Made by a program: the position numbers and the translations under genes. Of a stretch of DNA of 23,780 nt, positions 15,043 to 21,661 are shown piece after piece; position 1 is the first letter of the stretch, and each line of letters starts with the position of its first letter. The notes beneath the pieces were generated by a model. That model ran no database searches and had not been told where the DNA came from. It saw only the letters and a program-made list of their open reading frames with translations. The DNA lies in IMG/VR virus record IMGVR_UViG_3300018067_000028, positions 1 to 23,780 of that record; one strand, written 5' to 3'. The stretch is from a virus.

Positions 15043-15939
15043 TTACGCCTTCGCGCCCTTGGCGGGCCTCAGGCACAATTCATCTTCGAGCCAGTCCAGC
15101 AAGGCTGACTGGTTGAGCGTATGGACATTGTCCGGACGCCACGCGTGATACCCGTCTCGCGCCTCCTTTCTCCGCCGCACAATCTCGGCGTGAATCTGCC
15201 GTTTGAACACCTCCAGCGTCAGCGTCTCCTGCGTGGGCGTGATCGTGTAGCGCCCCGCCGTTTCCGTCACGTGACCCCACAGCGCGCACTCACGCAGATA
15301 CCGCCGCACCAACGTGGGATGAAGCGCTTTCTTCTCGCCCCATTTCTTCGCCAGTTCGCCCATCGTGCAGGACTGATCGCGCACGAGGTCGATGCGCTTG
15401 CGAACTTCGACGCGGACGGCGTCGGCGTAGGGCAGGGCGGTGGGTGTGGCCGCCTTCGGCTTGACGGTGCCGATGCGAGCCGCCTGGGCGATCCGAATCG
15501 CCCCGCGTTTGCTGGGCACGCGTCCCGCCTTCGCTTCGCGCTGGACGTAGGCATCCACGGCTTTCGGATGGGCGGCGATCACGCGGTCGCGTTGTCGTTG
15601 AACGCGAGCCGGGTTTGAGGAAATAGGCACACGCTGTGTGCCTTTTTCTGGACGCCCTCGTTGTTCGCCTTCTTCGGCGATGCGTTCACCGCGTCGGCGT
15701 GCCAGTTCGATCTCCATCGCGCCCGCAAGAATCTTGATGTCGCGCACGTCGGGGATCGTCGCGTCATACCACGCGAGGAAGCTGGCGGCGTCGAGATCAT
15801 CATCGCGCTCGTCGAGCGCATGCGCGGCGCGCAACGTCTGCAACGCTTCGCTGATGAGCGCGGCTTTCTGCTCGGACGGCGACGGTGTGGCCTCCGGCGA
15901 CAACATCAGGCGCGCTTCAGCGAAGTGGGCGACGGTCAT
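15043..15939 (-). CDS. Unknown protein with winged-helix-like region
   Basis: A 298-aa protein I do not recognise. Residues 1-95 are helical and acidic (ALDERDDDLDAASFLAWYDA), followed by a basic linker (RGRPEKGTQRVP, then PARVQRQRDRVIAAHPKAV). The region around residues 185-230 (TMGELAKKWGEKKALHPTLV, RRYLRECALWGHV, TAGRYTIT) looks like a winged helix with its wing. The end is basic, then WLEDEL. ATG overlaps the zinc-ribbon stop (TGATG). A role with the ParB-like protein downstream, in DNA binding or regulation, is inferred from operon position. Confidence 0.65.
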   Translation of the reverse strand: MTVAHFAEARLMLSPEATPSPSEQKAALISEALQTLRAAHALDERDDDLDAASFLAWYDATIPDVRDIKILAGAMEIELARRRGERIAEEGEQRGRPEKGTQRVPISSNPARVQRQRDRVIAAHPKAVDAYVQREAKAGRVPSKRGAIRIAQAARIGTVKPKAATPTALPYADAVRVEVRKRIDLVRDQSCTMGELAKKWGEKKALHPTLVRRYLRECALWGHVTETAGRYTITPTQETLTLEVFKRQIHAEIVRRRKEARDGYHAWRPDNVHTLNQSALLDWLEDELCLRPAKGAKA

Positions 15940-16076
15940 CAGGCCTTCTCTTTTTCTGCTGTCCTACGCGGGCGATCCCAGTACGGGCTCTTACAGGCCG
16001 CACAGGTGCGCGGCTTTCCAGTTTTCTTGCGTGGCATCCAGACGTACCCGCAGCGCAGGCATTTCCAGCCACGCAT
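15939..16076 (-). CDS. Small zinc-ribbon protein
   Basis: A 45-aa protein from the internal ATG at 16076. It has WKCLRCGYVWMPRKKTGKPR then TCAACKSPYWDRPR: two CxxC knuckles around a basic loop, with the SPYWDRPR ending common to small zinc ribbons in archaea and bacteria. The open frame extends to an ATG at 16220, but the extra 48 residues have no clear ribosome binding site and look unrelated, so I prefer the short form. It heads the leftward operon, whose promoter should lie in 16077-16363. Likely nucleic-acid binding. Confidence 0.7.
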   Translation of the reverse strand: MRGWKCLRCGYVWMPRKKTGKPRTCAACKSPYWDRPRRTAEKEKA

Positions 16077-16363
16077 GGTCACCGTGAAGGGTTTCGTCTT
16101 GGAGGACACCTGCCGAAAGTCTGTCACGGTGCCCTGTCCTTTGTGCGGATACCATCCAATCCATATCTTACTCTCAACAGTGGCAACCGTGCAAATCGGC
16201 GCGATTGCTGGCAATTTCACGTAAGTCTTTCGGTGCGTGTGAGTTACTTGTGTTTGCTTTATCCCCTTCGGGATATCGCCGCAAATGGAGTGTCTATCCC
16301 CTCAAATCATTAGGAGATTCGCGCGTACTTGACTCGGTACTTTCACAGGTGCACTTTCGGCGG
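16077..16363. promoter_or_regulatory. Divergent control region between leftward and rightward operons
   Basis: About 290 bp without a convincing gene. It lies between the zinc-ribbon start (leftward) and the first XRE regulator (rightward) and is less GC-rich than its surroundings. It holds ATCCC-CTTC-GGGAT (16261-16274), a short stem with a stable UUCG-type loop, a TTGACT box at 16329, and ACTCGGTA (16332-16339), an 8-mer also found in the inverted repeat downstream of the second regulator. Both operon promoters are expected here; I could not fix -10 elements. Confidence 0.5.
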
Positions 16364-16603
16364 ATGCGTGGTTTTCATCTTCGCACGCTGAGAGTCCGAC
16401 GGCGGCTGACGCAGGAAGACTTGGAAGCGAAAAGCGGGATTTCGCAGAACCAGATCTCCAAGCTCGAAAACGGCACCGCCCGCAACCCGGCCTACTCGAC
16501 GGTCCTCGCGCTCGCCAAGGCGCTCGACGTCGATGTCTCAATGATTCGCTTCGGCCCGGCGCCCGGCGCCAAAGCGCGACGGAAGCGAGGGGTGGCGGCA
16601 TGA
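16364..16603 (+). CDS. XRE-family helix-turn-helix regulator 1
   Basis: A 79-aa protein consisting of one Cro/C1-type domain: LRTLRVRRRLTQEDLEAKSG, ISQNQISKLENGTARNPAYS, then VLALAKALDVDVSMI and a basic tail (AKARRKRG). The LTQ..L....GIS...IS..E.G pattern is complete. No dimerisation or peptidase domain is present, so it is Cro-like rather than a full CI repressor. ATG 16364 is chosen from the domain boundary; GTG at 16349 is an alternative. It is coupled to the second regulator (ATGA). Confidence 0.85.
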   Translation: MRGFHLRTLRVRRRLTQEDLEAKSGISQNQISKLENGTARNPAYSTVLALAKALDVDVSMIRFGPAPGAKARRKRGVAA

Positions 16604-16938
16604 GAGACGAACGGATCAAGCCGAAGGGACCGCAGCCCTCGGCGCGGCGGCTGTTGGCCCGCTGGATTGTCCGCGGGCGGCTGACGCAGGCGGAAGCGGC
16701 GGCGCAGATCGGCATCAGCCGCGTGAAGCTGAATCAGTATCTGAATGCCGAAGCGCGGCCCAGCCTCGACACCGCGATCCGCATCGAGGATGCGACGGGG
16801 ATCAGCATCCGCACGTGGCTGGTCGAGCCCCCGTCGCGCGCGGCCGAGCTGGTGGCCGCCGGGTTGCAAGAGCCAACGGCTACAGAGGAAGATACCGAAG
16901 TTAACATAACTAATCTGCATTGTGGAAAACTCGGGTAA
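16600..16938 (+). CDS. XRE-family helix-turn-helix regulator 2
   Basis: A 112-aa protein. Residues about 14-75 carry a second Cro-like domain: LLARWIVRGRLTQAEAAAQI, GISRVKLNQYLNAEARPSLD, TAIRIEDATGISIRTWL. The recognition helix reads SRVKLNQYLN, different from regulator 1, so it likely binds a different site. The C-terminal 30 residues are acidic and low in GC. Its final codons (16891-16910) contain the first copy of a direct repeat whose second copy lies just downstream, suggesting autoregulation. It follows regulator 1 with ATGA overlap. Confidence 0.85.
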   Translation: MRDERIKPKGPQPSARRLLARWIVRGRLTQAEAAAQIGISRVKLNQYLNAEARPSLDTAIRIEDATGISIRTWLVEPPSRAAELVAAGLQEPTATEEDTEVNITNLHCGKLG

Positions 16939-17090
16939 AACGATGGAATTCACCAACGTTTACCGAGTGATACCGCAGGTTAACATAAGACACAGTATCA
17001 GGCATACAGAGTCGTATGCAGTCGTAACACCGTCCCCTTTTCTATACACAATTCCGCGAAATCTGTCTACGGGCAGACGTTTTATCTGCC
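16891..17090. promoter_or_regulatory. Repeat-rich operator/leader region upstream of the early genes
   Basis: Direct repeats GATACCGAAGTTAACATAA (16891-16909) and GATACCGCAGGTTAACATAA (16969-16988) differ by one base and one insertion. Between them, ACTCGGGTAAAACG (16929-16942) faces CGTTTACCGAGT (16957-16968) as an imperfect inverted repeat. Further on, GCATAC/GTATGC (17002-17019) and GGCAGA/TCTGCC (17072-17090) form two small dyads. The area is AT-rich for this genome and separates the two regulators from the recombination genes. Operators for the XRE proteins are the likely function. Confidence 0.6.
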
Positions 17091-17103
17091 TCTGGCGGTA
17101 GCT

Positions 17104-17244
17104 GTGCCGTGGCGCTGCTGGCTGCGTGGTCACACCTGGGTGCTGCACTTGGAGCATGGCCGGATTTTTTTGGCGTGCGCCCGTTGCGCCTTCCGTACGG
17201 CCGGATGGGACATCAGCGTCTACGACGACTCTGAACCGCAGTAG
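17104..17244 (+). CDS. Small putative zinc-binding protein
   Basis: A 46-aa ORF from GTG 17104: PWRCWLRGHTWVLHLEHGRI then FLACARCAFRTAGWDISVYD. The order C-RGHxW - GR - LxCxxC - GWD is that of small phage/bacterial proteins with a 'C..fGH.W......g...C..Cg....GW' pattern, likely binding one zinc. Its stop lies 12 bases before the next ATG, and the GGGGAGG ribosome binding site of that gene overlaps its end. No strong ribosome binding site of its own is seen. Function unknown. Confidence 0.6.
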   Translation: MPWRCWLRGHTWVLHLEHGRIFLACARCAFRTAGWDISVYDDSEPQ

Positions 17245-17256
17245 GGGAGGGCTGAG

Positions 17257-18129
17257 ATGGCGACCGACCTCGCACCCATCGTTGATGCCGATACCGTCGC
17301 CCGCGTGCTGTTGCACGGCGACCTGAAGCAACTGACGCCGTCGCAGAAGATCAGCTATTACAAGTCCGTCTGCGAATCGGTCGGCCTCAATCCACTGACG
17401 CAGCCGTTTCAGTACCTCGTGCTGAACGGGAAAGAGATCCTCTACGCCCGCCGGGAAGCGACCGAGCAACTCCGAAAACTGCACCGGGTGTCGATCACCA
17501 TCGTCGCTCGTGAAGTGAACGAGGACTGCTACATCGTCACCGCGCGAGCGACGCTCCCCGATGGCCGCAGCGACGAGAACATCGGCGCCGTGCCGCTCGG
17601 CGGCCTCAAGGGTGAGGCGCGCGCCAATGCGATGATGAAAAGCGAAACGAAAGCGAAACGACGCGTCACGCTCGCGATCTGCGGGCTTGGGATGCTCGAT
17701 GAAACCGAAGTCGAGTCGATCCCGCTACCACAACCCCATGACAGGGTAGGTCCGGCACTGAAGAAAATCGACCCGGCGAAGTATCCGCCGCCGCCGGACC
17801 CGACGCCGGAGCACGTCGCCGCGGTCGAGGAGGCGATGGTGCTGCATGCCGACCTGCCGCCCGGCTTCGTGCGCGTGATGCACATCAACACCGGGCCGAC
17901 GAAGAACCCCAGCGTGACGAAGTACTTCATCACCTTCAGCAACGGCGAGGAGGTGACGACGATCAACTCGTGGCTGGCATCGTTAGCTGAAAACTACAAA
18001 GACGCCAACACGCCGGTCCGCATCAAGACGCGGACGGGGCGCTACGGGACTGACCTGATGGCGCTGATGACCGGCGCCGAAGGGGACCCGCCAGAACCCG
18101 CACCGCCCGATAAAGACCTGCCGTTTTGA
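17257..18129 (+). CDS. Putative ssDNA-annealing recombinase (RecT/Rad52-like)
   Basis: A 290-aa protein. Residues 26-60 read LTPSQKISYYKSVCESVGLN followed by PLTQPFQYLVLNGK and LYARREATEQLRK; residues 101-155 include GAVPLGGLKGEARANAMMKS, ETKAKRRVTLAICGLGMLDE. This resembles a phage family of annealing-type proteins, with the 'A..A..K.ETKAKRR..L...GLG.LDE' segment as its hallmark. The rest is a Pro-rich linker and a small C-terminal beta domain (VMHINTGPTKNPSVTKYFIT) and an acidic PPDKDLPF end, like the tail of SSB proteins. A strong GGGGAGG site sets the start. The recombination role is inferred. Confidence 0.6.
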   Translation: MATDLAPIVDADTVARVLLHGDLKQLTPSQKISYYKSVCESVGLNPLTQPFQYLVLNGKEILYARREATEQLRKLHRVSITIVAREVNEDCYIVTARATLPDGRSDENIGAVPLGGLKGEARANAMMKSETKAKRRVTLAICGLGMLDETEVESIPLPQPHDRVGPALKKIDPAKYPPPPDPTPEHVAAVEEAMVLHADLPPGFVRVMHINTGPTKNPSVTKYFITFSNGEEVTTINSWLASLAENYKDANTPVRIKTRTGRYGTDLMALMTGAEGDPPEPAPPDKDLPF

Positions 18130-18140
18130 GGAGGCTGCAA

Positions 18141-18368
18141 ATGGAGGACGACGACTATGCACCGCCCCTCGGCGGGCGCGTGAACGACACCGAGCTGGCG
18201 GAAATGGAACGCGACCGCCAGGCGCACGAGCGGCCGAACGACCCGCCCGATCCGACGTTCGACGTCTGCGCGATGGGGCCGGATCGCTTTCACAGTTTCT
18301 CGGTGGCCGACCCGGCCGGGCACCGTTGCCGCTATTGCAATCGCCGCTGGCGCGATTGCCTCAGGTGA
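18141..18368 (+). CDS. Small CxxC protein, function unknown
   Basis: A 75-aa acidic protein with a C-terminal zinc-finger-like end: FHSFSVADPAGHRCRYCNRR WRDCLR, i.e. H-x-C-x2-C and a further Cys. ATG 18141 is chosen because AGGAGG (18129-18134) lies 6 bases before it; an upstream TTG at 18126 overlaps the preceding stop but has no such site. It is in line with the recombination/replication genes and may bind nucleic acid. Confidence 0.7.
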   Translation: MEDDDYAPPLGGRVNDTELAEMERDRQAHERPNDPPDPTFDVCAMGPDRFHSFSVADPAGHRCRYCNRRWRDCLR

Positions 18369-18371
18369 CCA

Positions 18372-18881
18372 ATGGGGATGACGGCGTTGTGGTGGTGGAT
18401 CGACCGCTGGCGGAAATCCACTGCGTTTATGGATATGACGGCGGCGGAACAGGGCATCTATCGCAATCTGTTGGACGAGGCGGCGCTCCGTGGCGGCGCA
18501 TTACCGGATGACCCGAAAATGCTAGAAAAAGCCTCGGGTGATCGCAAAGCGTGGGCAAAATCGAAGCGGAAAGTGATGCAGAAATTCATCAAAAACAGTG
18601 ATGGATGTTGGCACAATTCCACGCTCGATTCCGTCCTCCATGAATCGGCCCGTCGGGCCGAAAAACAACGGCAATATCGCTTACGACTCGGTAACGGTCA
18701 CGGTAACGGAGTTGGTAACAAGGCCGGTAATAAGGGCGGTTCTCCGTCTCCGTCTCCGTCTCTATCAAGAAAGAAGAAGAGTCGGAATCGCATCTGTCCG
18801 CATACGCCCCGCTGTGCGACCTGGACCGAATGTACCTCCCTGATTCTCGAAGAAGGTCGACGAACGAAAGCGCACTCGTGA
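18372..18881 (+). CDS. DUF1376-type replication initiator-like protein
   Basis: A 169-aa protein. Its N-terminal 95 residues (WWWIDRWRKSTAFMDMTAAE, QGIYRNLLDEAALRGGALPD, then KVMQKFIKNSDG) match the winged-helix pattern of DUF1376 / YdaU-like proteins, which take the place of replication initiators in many phages. A low-complexity middle (GNGHGNGVGNKAGNKGG, then SPSPSPS) follows, encoded by the 12-bp repeats annotated separately. The end is basic with two Cys-containing patches (CPHTPRCATWTEC). The family often has a longer C-terminus that recruits helicase loaders, so this one is short. Base composition is lower in GC than its neighbours, suggesting separate origin. Confidence 0.72.
   Translation: MGMTALWWWIDRWRKSTAFMDMTAAEQGIYRNLLDEAALRGGALPDDPKMLEKASGDRKAWAKSKRKVMQKFIKNSDGCWHNSTLDSVLHESARRAEKQRQYRLRLGNGHGNGVGNKAGNKGGSPSPSPSLSRKKKSRNRICPHTPRCATWTECTSLILEEGRRTKAHS
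18690..18737 (+). repeat. Four 12-bp iterons inside the replication gene (putative origin)
   Basis: GGTAAY recurs at 18690, 18702, 18714 and 18726, exactly 12 bases apart, and a fifth GGT sits at 18738. Each unit encodes Gly-Asn plus two variable residues. Directly after come 6-bp CT-rich repeats (TCTCCG, about 18741-18762) and then an A-rich purine stretch (18765-18781). This order resembles the lambda origin, where iterons lie inside the O gene. Confidence 0.65.
18741..18762 (+). repeat. Short TCTCCG tandem repeats
   Basis: TCTCCG is repeated three times, with a partial fourth, encoding Ser-Pro repeats in the replication protein. Strand asymmetry is strong, with pyrimidines here and purines just after. 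It may be part of the origin or only a linker. Confidence 0.7.
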
Positions 18882-18888
18882 GGTCCGC

Positions 18889-19137
18889 ATGGCGATCCTG
18901 ATGCCCCAACCGATCCCCGCCCGTCATCGGGCGACGTGCGCCTTCTGTCACGGCGAACTCGACGTGCGGGACAACGGCCATTACCAATACACGCGCGGCT
19001 GGGTGATGAACCGCGCAGGCGGCGGCGGCCACGGCGTCTCCCTCGCCGAACGGGAGAACCGCTGGGCGCATGGGTTGTGCGTCGAACGGATGAGTAAGGG
19101 CACGTTTGCGCAAACCAGCATGTTCGAGACGCCATGA
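18889..19137 (+). CDS. Putative zinc-finger phage protein
   Basis: An 82-aa protein with ATCAFCHGELDVRDNGHY (CxxC), then YTRGWVMNRAGGGGHGVSLA and ENRWAHGLCVERM. The order CxxC - GWV..R..GG - RWAH..C is characteristic of a small phage family with one zinc site built from the CxxC pair and the later His/Cys. Role unknown, likely nucleic-acid or protein binding. The stop overlaps the nuclease start (ATGA). Confidence 0.72.
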   Translation: MAILMPQPIPARHRATCAFCHGELDVRDNGHYQYTRGWVMNRAGGGGHGVSLAERENRWAHGLCVERMSKGTFAQTSMFETP

Positions 19138-19415
19138 CGCTGAAACGCTATTCAGCGAAGCGCGACGGCAACGAAGCGCCCATCGTCCAGTGCTTGCGCA
19201 AGTGCGGCGCCCTGGTGCAACCGCTCAGCCTGCCCGGTATGCCCGACCTGCTGATCGCCTACCGCGGCAAGGTGCTGTTGCTGGAAGTGAAACAACCCAA
19301 GGGCGGCAAGCTCACCGCGGCGCAACGCAAGGCGGCGCTGCTCGGCTGGCCCGTCGTCACCGTCTACAGCATCGCCGAAGCCCTCGCGCTGATCGGCGCC
19401 GAGAACAGCCGATGA
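19134..19415 (+). CDS. VRR-NUC domain nuclease
   Basis: A 93-aa single-domain PD-(D/E)xK nuclease. Seen: E14 in RDGNEAPIVQCLRKCGALV, the LSLPGMPDLLIAYRGKVLLL strand pair with D38, E51 and K53 in LEVKQPKGGKLTAAQ, and Q64. All catalytic positions of the VRR-NUC family are present. Phage members act as structure-specific or Holliday-junction-type nucleases in recombination and packaging. ATG overlaps the upstream stop, placing it in the replication/recombination operon. Confidence 0.87.
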   Translation: MTLKRYSAKRDGNEAPIVQCLRKCGALVQPLSLPGMPDLLIAYRGKVLLLEVKQPKGGKLTAAQRKAALLGWPVVTVYSIAEALALIGAENSR

Positions 19416-19612
19416 TGCCCGACACGGTGTATCTGATCTGGTCCATCGAGCACGGCGCCTGGTGGCGGGCGGATCGCCGTGGCTATACCCGCCATCTTGA
19501 CGAAGCCGGTCGCTACCCGCACGCCGACGCGCTCGAGATCCTCGACGACGCCAACGGACAAGGCCGCCTCTGCCACGAATGCCTGATTCCCGTGTTCTGT
19601 GTGGAACCCTGA
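19412..19612 (+). CDS. Small conserved phage protein, function unknown
   Basis: A 66-aa protein with YLIWSIEHGAWWRADRRGYT followed by LDEAGRYPHADALEILDDAN. This WSxEHxAWWR...GYT...EAGRY..A.A motif is recurrent among phage-encoded small proteins, with no known function. A CHEC element is near the end. Two ATG codons are available (19412, 19415); the first overlaps the nuclease stop. The stop overlaps the HNH start (TGATG). Confidence 0.75.
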   Translation: MMPDTVYLIWSIEHGAWWRADRRGYTRHLDEAGRYPHADALEILDDANGQGRLCHECLIPVFCVEP

Positions 19613-19974
19613 TGCCGAACTACCCGCCTCGGGCCTGCCACTGTGGCCGCGTCGGCTGCGCTGGGCACCGGACCCCACGCCCCGCCTGGCAGGGTGCCCA
19701 TCCGCCCCGCATCCGTGGATGGAAACTGCAACAACTCCGCGCCCGCTTACGCCAACGTCAACCCTTGTGTGTCGTGTGTGAATCGCACGGCCTCGTTCGC
19801 GCCTCGACCATTCGCGATCACATCGTCCCACTCGCCGAAGGCGGACGCGACGACGACGCCAACACACAAGCGCTCTGCAAAACTTGTCACGATGCGAAAA
19901 CACAACGCGAATCGCAACGCGGACGATGGGGGGGCGGATCAAGGTTCGCGCCAACTCGCCCGAAACTGGCTTAG
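19612..19974 (+). CDS. HNH endonuclease
   Basis: A 120-aa protein. The HNH core is LCVVCESHGLVRASTIRDHI, with C53xxC56, D69-H70, then EGGRDDDANTQALCKTCHD with N84, C89xxC92 and H93. An additional Cys/His cluster lies at the N-terminus (ACHCGRVGCAGH). Phage HNH proteins of this size placed next to terminase take part in DNA packaging, for example HK97 gp74. The terminase starts 32 bases downstream. The ORF is open further upstream but ATG 19612 overlaps the previous stop. Confidence 0.88.
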   Translation: MPNYPPRACHCGRVGCAGHRTPRPAWQGAHPPRIRGWKLQQLRARLRQRQPLCVVCESHGLVRASTIRDHIVPLAEGGRDDDANTQALCKTCHDAKTQRESQRGRWGGGSRFAPTRPKLA

Positions 19975-20000
19975 GCAGTGACGTGCGGCTGATGCCTAGC
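19969..20000 (+). other. Hairpin between HNH gene and terminase
   Basis: TAGGCA (19972-19977) and TGCCTA (19993-19998), extended by GC on both sides with one bulged base, form a stem around a 15-base loop. It starts at the HNH stop codon and ends just before the terminase start. No T-run follows. A packaging signal, translational control or weak terminator are all possible. Confidence 0.4.
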
Positions 20001-20006
20001 TGACCC

Positions 20007-21620
20007 ATGCCACAAGGACCATTCATCCCGAAGAAACTGGACGGGCGCGGGGGCTGGAACCGGAAGGCCCCCACCCGGCTCCAGGGGGCGACCGGAAAAG
20101 CGGCGCCGCCGGAAGATGCGCTGCGGTTCATCAACCGGCTGACGCACACGAAAGGCGCGGCGGCGGGGGAGACGTTCCAGTTGCGCCCGTGGCAGACGCG
20201 GATCGTCAAACAGATTTTCAAAAAGCGGAAGGATGGGTTGCGGCAGTACCGCACGGTGTTGCTGATGTTGCCGCGGAAGAACGGGAAAACGGAGCTGGCG
20301 GCGGCGATTGCGTTGTACGGGCTGGTGGCGGATGGCGAGACGGGCGCCGAGGTGTACGCGGCGGCGGCGGATCGGGACCAGGCGTCGTTAGTGTTCGGGG
20401 TGTCGGCGCAGATGATTCGGAACGACCCGCAGCTCGACGGGGACTGTTACATCGTCGATTCGTACAAGCGGATCGTGCATCGGCCGAGCGGGAGTTTCTA
20501 CCGCGCCATCTCGGCCGAGGCGTATTCCAAATTTGGGTTTAACGCGTCGGTCGTGGTGTATGACGAGCTGCACGCGGCGCAGAGTCGCGAGTTGTTCGAT
20601 GTGCTGGCGACGTCGATGGGCGCGCGGCGGCAACCGCTGATGATCATCATCACGACCGCGGGCTACGACCGGCACTCCATTCTGTGGGAGCTGTACTCGC
20701 ATGCGTTGAAGGTGCGCGAGAACCCGTCAATGGACCCGACGTTCCTCCCGCTGATTTTCGAGGCGCCGGAGGGCGCGGACTGGACGAGCGAAGCGGTCTG
20801 GAAGAAAGCGAATCCCGCGTTAGGGGATTTTCGCTCGATCGAAGAGATGCGGATCGCGTGTCAGCGCGCGAAAGAGATCCCGGCGCAAGAGAATAACTTT
20901 CGGCGTATGTATTTGAACCAGTGGACGGAGCAAGCCTCGCGCTGGATCGCGCTGGCGGACTGGGATGCGTGCCTGAAGCCGTGTGCGCTCGAGACGTTGC
21001 GCGGCCGCCGCTGCTATGTCGGGATGGATCTCAGCTCGACGAAAGACTTGTCGGCGCTGGTCGCGGTGTTTCCCGACGAGCACGGCGGGTTCGACGTGCG
21101 GCCGCAATTCTTCATTCCGCAGGACAACCTCGTCGAACGGGTCCGGCGCGACCGGGTGCCGTACGACCAATGGTTGCGCGACGAGTCGCTGATCGCGACG
21201 CCGGGGAACGTCATCGACTATGAACGGATTCGCGTGACGCTGCGCGAGTGGGCGGCGACCTACGACTTGCGCGAACTGGCGTTCGACCCGTGGAATGCGA
21301 CCGACCTGGTCACGCGGCTGATGGAGCAGGACGGGATTCCCTGCGTGGCGATGCGGCAGGGATTCGCGGCGCTGTCGGCGCCGACCAAGTCGCTGGAGCA
21401 GATGATCTTGTCGAAACGGTTGCGCCACGACGGCCATCCGGTGCTGCGCTGGAACATCTCGAATATCGCCGTCGAGACGGACGCGACCGGCAACCTGCGC
21501 CTCTCGAAAAAAGTCTCCACCGAACGCATTGACGGGGCGGCCGCGCTGGTGATGGCGATCGCGCGGCTCGACGCCAACGCGGGCGTCGCGGTGCCGGAGT
21601 ATTCCGTAACGGTCGTGTGA
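20007..21620 (+). CDS. terL: Terminase large subunit
   Basis: A 537-aa packaging motor. The ATPase half has an adenine-contacting LRPWQTRIVKQIF segment, Walker A PRKNGKT (residues 89-95), Walker B VVVYDE (182-187) and a coupling motif IIITTAGYDRHS (213-224). The RNase H-like nuclease half shows GMDLSSTKDL (D341), AFDPWNATD (D427) and IDGAAALVMAI (D509). Length and motifs match HK97/P335-type large terminases. No small terminase is recognisable upstream; an HNH gene is there instead. It has no strong ribosome binding site and the start follows a hairpin. Confidence 0.95.
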   Translation: MPQGPFIPKKLDGRGGWNRKAPTRLQGATGKAAPPEDALRFINRLTHTKGAAAGETFQLRPWQTRIVKQIFKKRKDGLRQYRTVLLMLPRKNGKTELAAAIALYGLVADGETGAEVYAAAADRDQASLVFGVSAQMIRNDPQLDGDCYIVDSYKRIVHRPSGSFYRAISAEAYSKFGFNASVVVYDELHAAQSRELFDVLATSMGARRQPLMIIITTAGYDRHSILWELYSHALKVRENPSMDPTFLPLIFEAPEGADWTSEAVWKKANPALGDFRSIEEMRIACQRAKEIPAQENNFRRMYLNQWTEQASRWIALADWDACLKPCALETLRGRRCYVGMDLSSTKDLSALVAVFPDEHGGFDVRPQFFIPQDNLVERVRRDRVPYDQWLRDESLIATPGNVIDYERIRVTLREWAATYDLRELAFDPWNATDLVTRLMEQDGIPCVAMRQGFAALSAPTKSLEQMILSKRLRHDGHPVLRWNISNIAVETDATGNLRLSKKVSTERIDGAAALVMAIARLDANAGVAVPEYSVTVV

Positions 21621-21640
21621 CGTTCGGAGGCTCCGAACGT
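21620..21640. promoter_or_regulatory. 21-bp perfect dyad between terminase and RHH gene
   Basis: ACGTTCGGAG and CTCCGAACGT are perfect 10-bp arms around a single G, starting at the last base of the terminase stop codon. It precedes a gene for a ribbon-helix-helix protein, and such proteins bind palindromic operators in front of their own genes. No T-run follows, so an intrinsic terminator is less likely. Confidence 0.6.
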
Positions 21641-21661
21641 TCGGTTGCCAGGAGGCGGGGC

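Noticed and set aside
17164-17172. Run of T residues (ATTTTTTTGG) that might mark a terminator
   Set aside because: It lies inside the small zinc-binding ORF and the hairpin potential just upstream is poor; reading through is needed for the following genes.
18690-18762. Tandem repeats considered as a CRISPR or a simple assembly artefact
   Set aside because: The 12-bp and 6-bp units are adjacent with no spacers, stay in frame and encode a plausible linker, so neither a CRISPR array nor an artefact fits.
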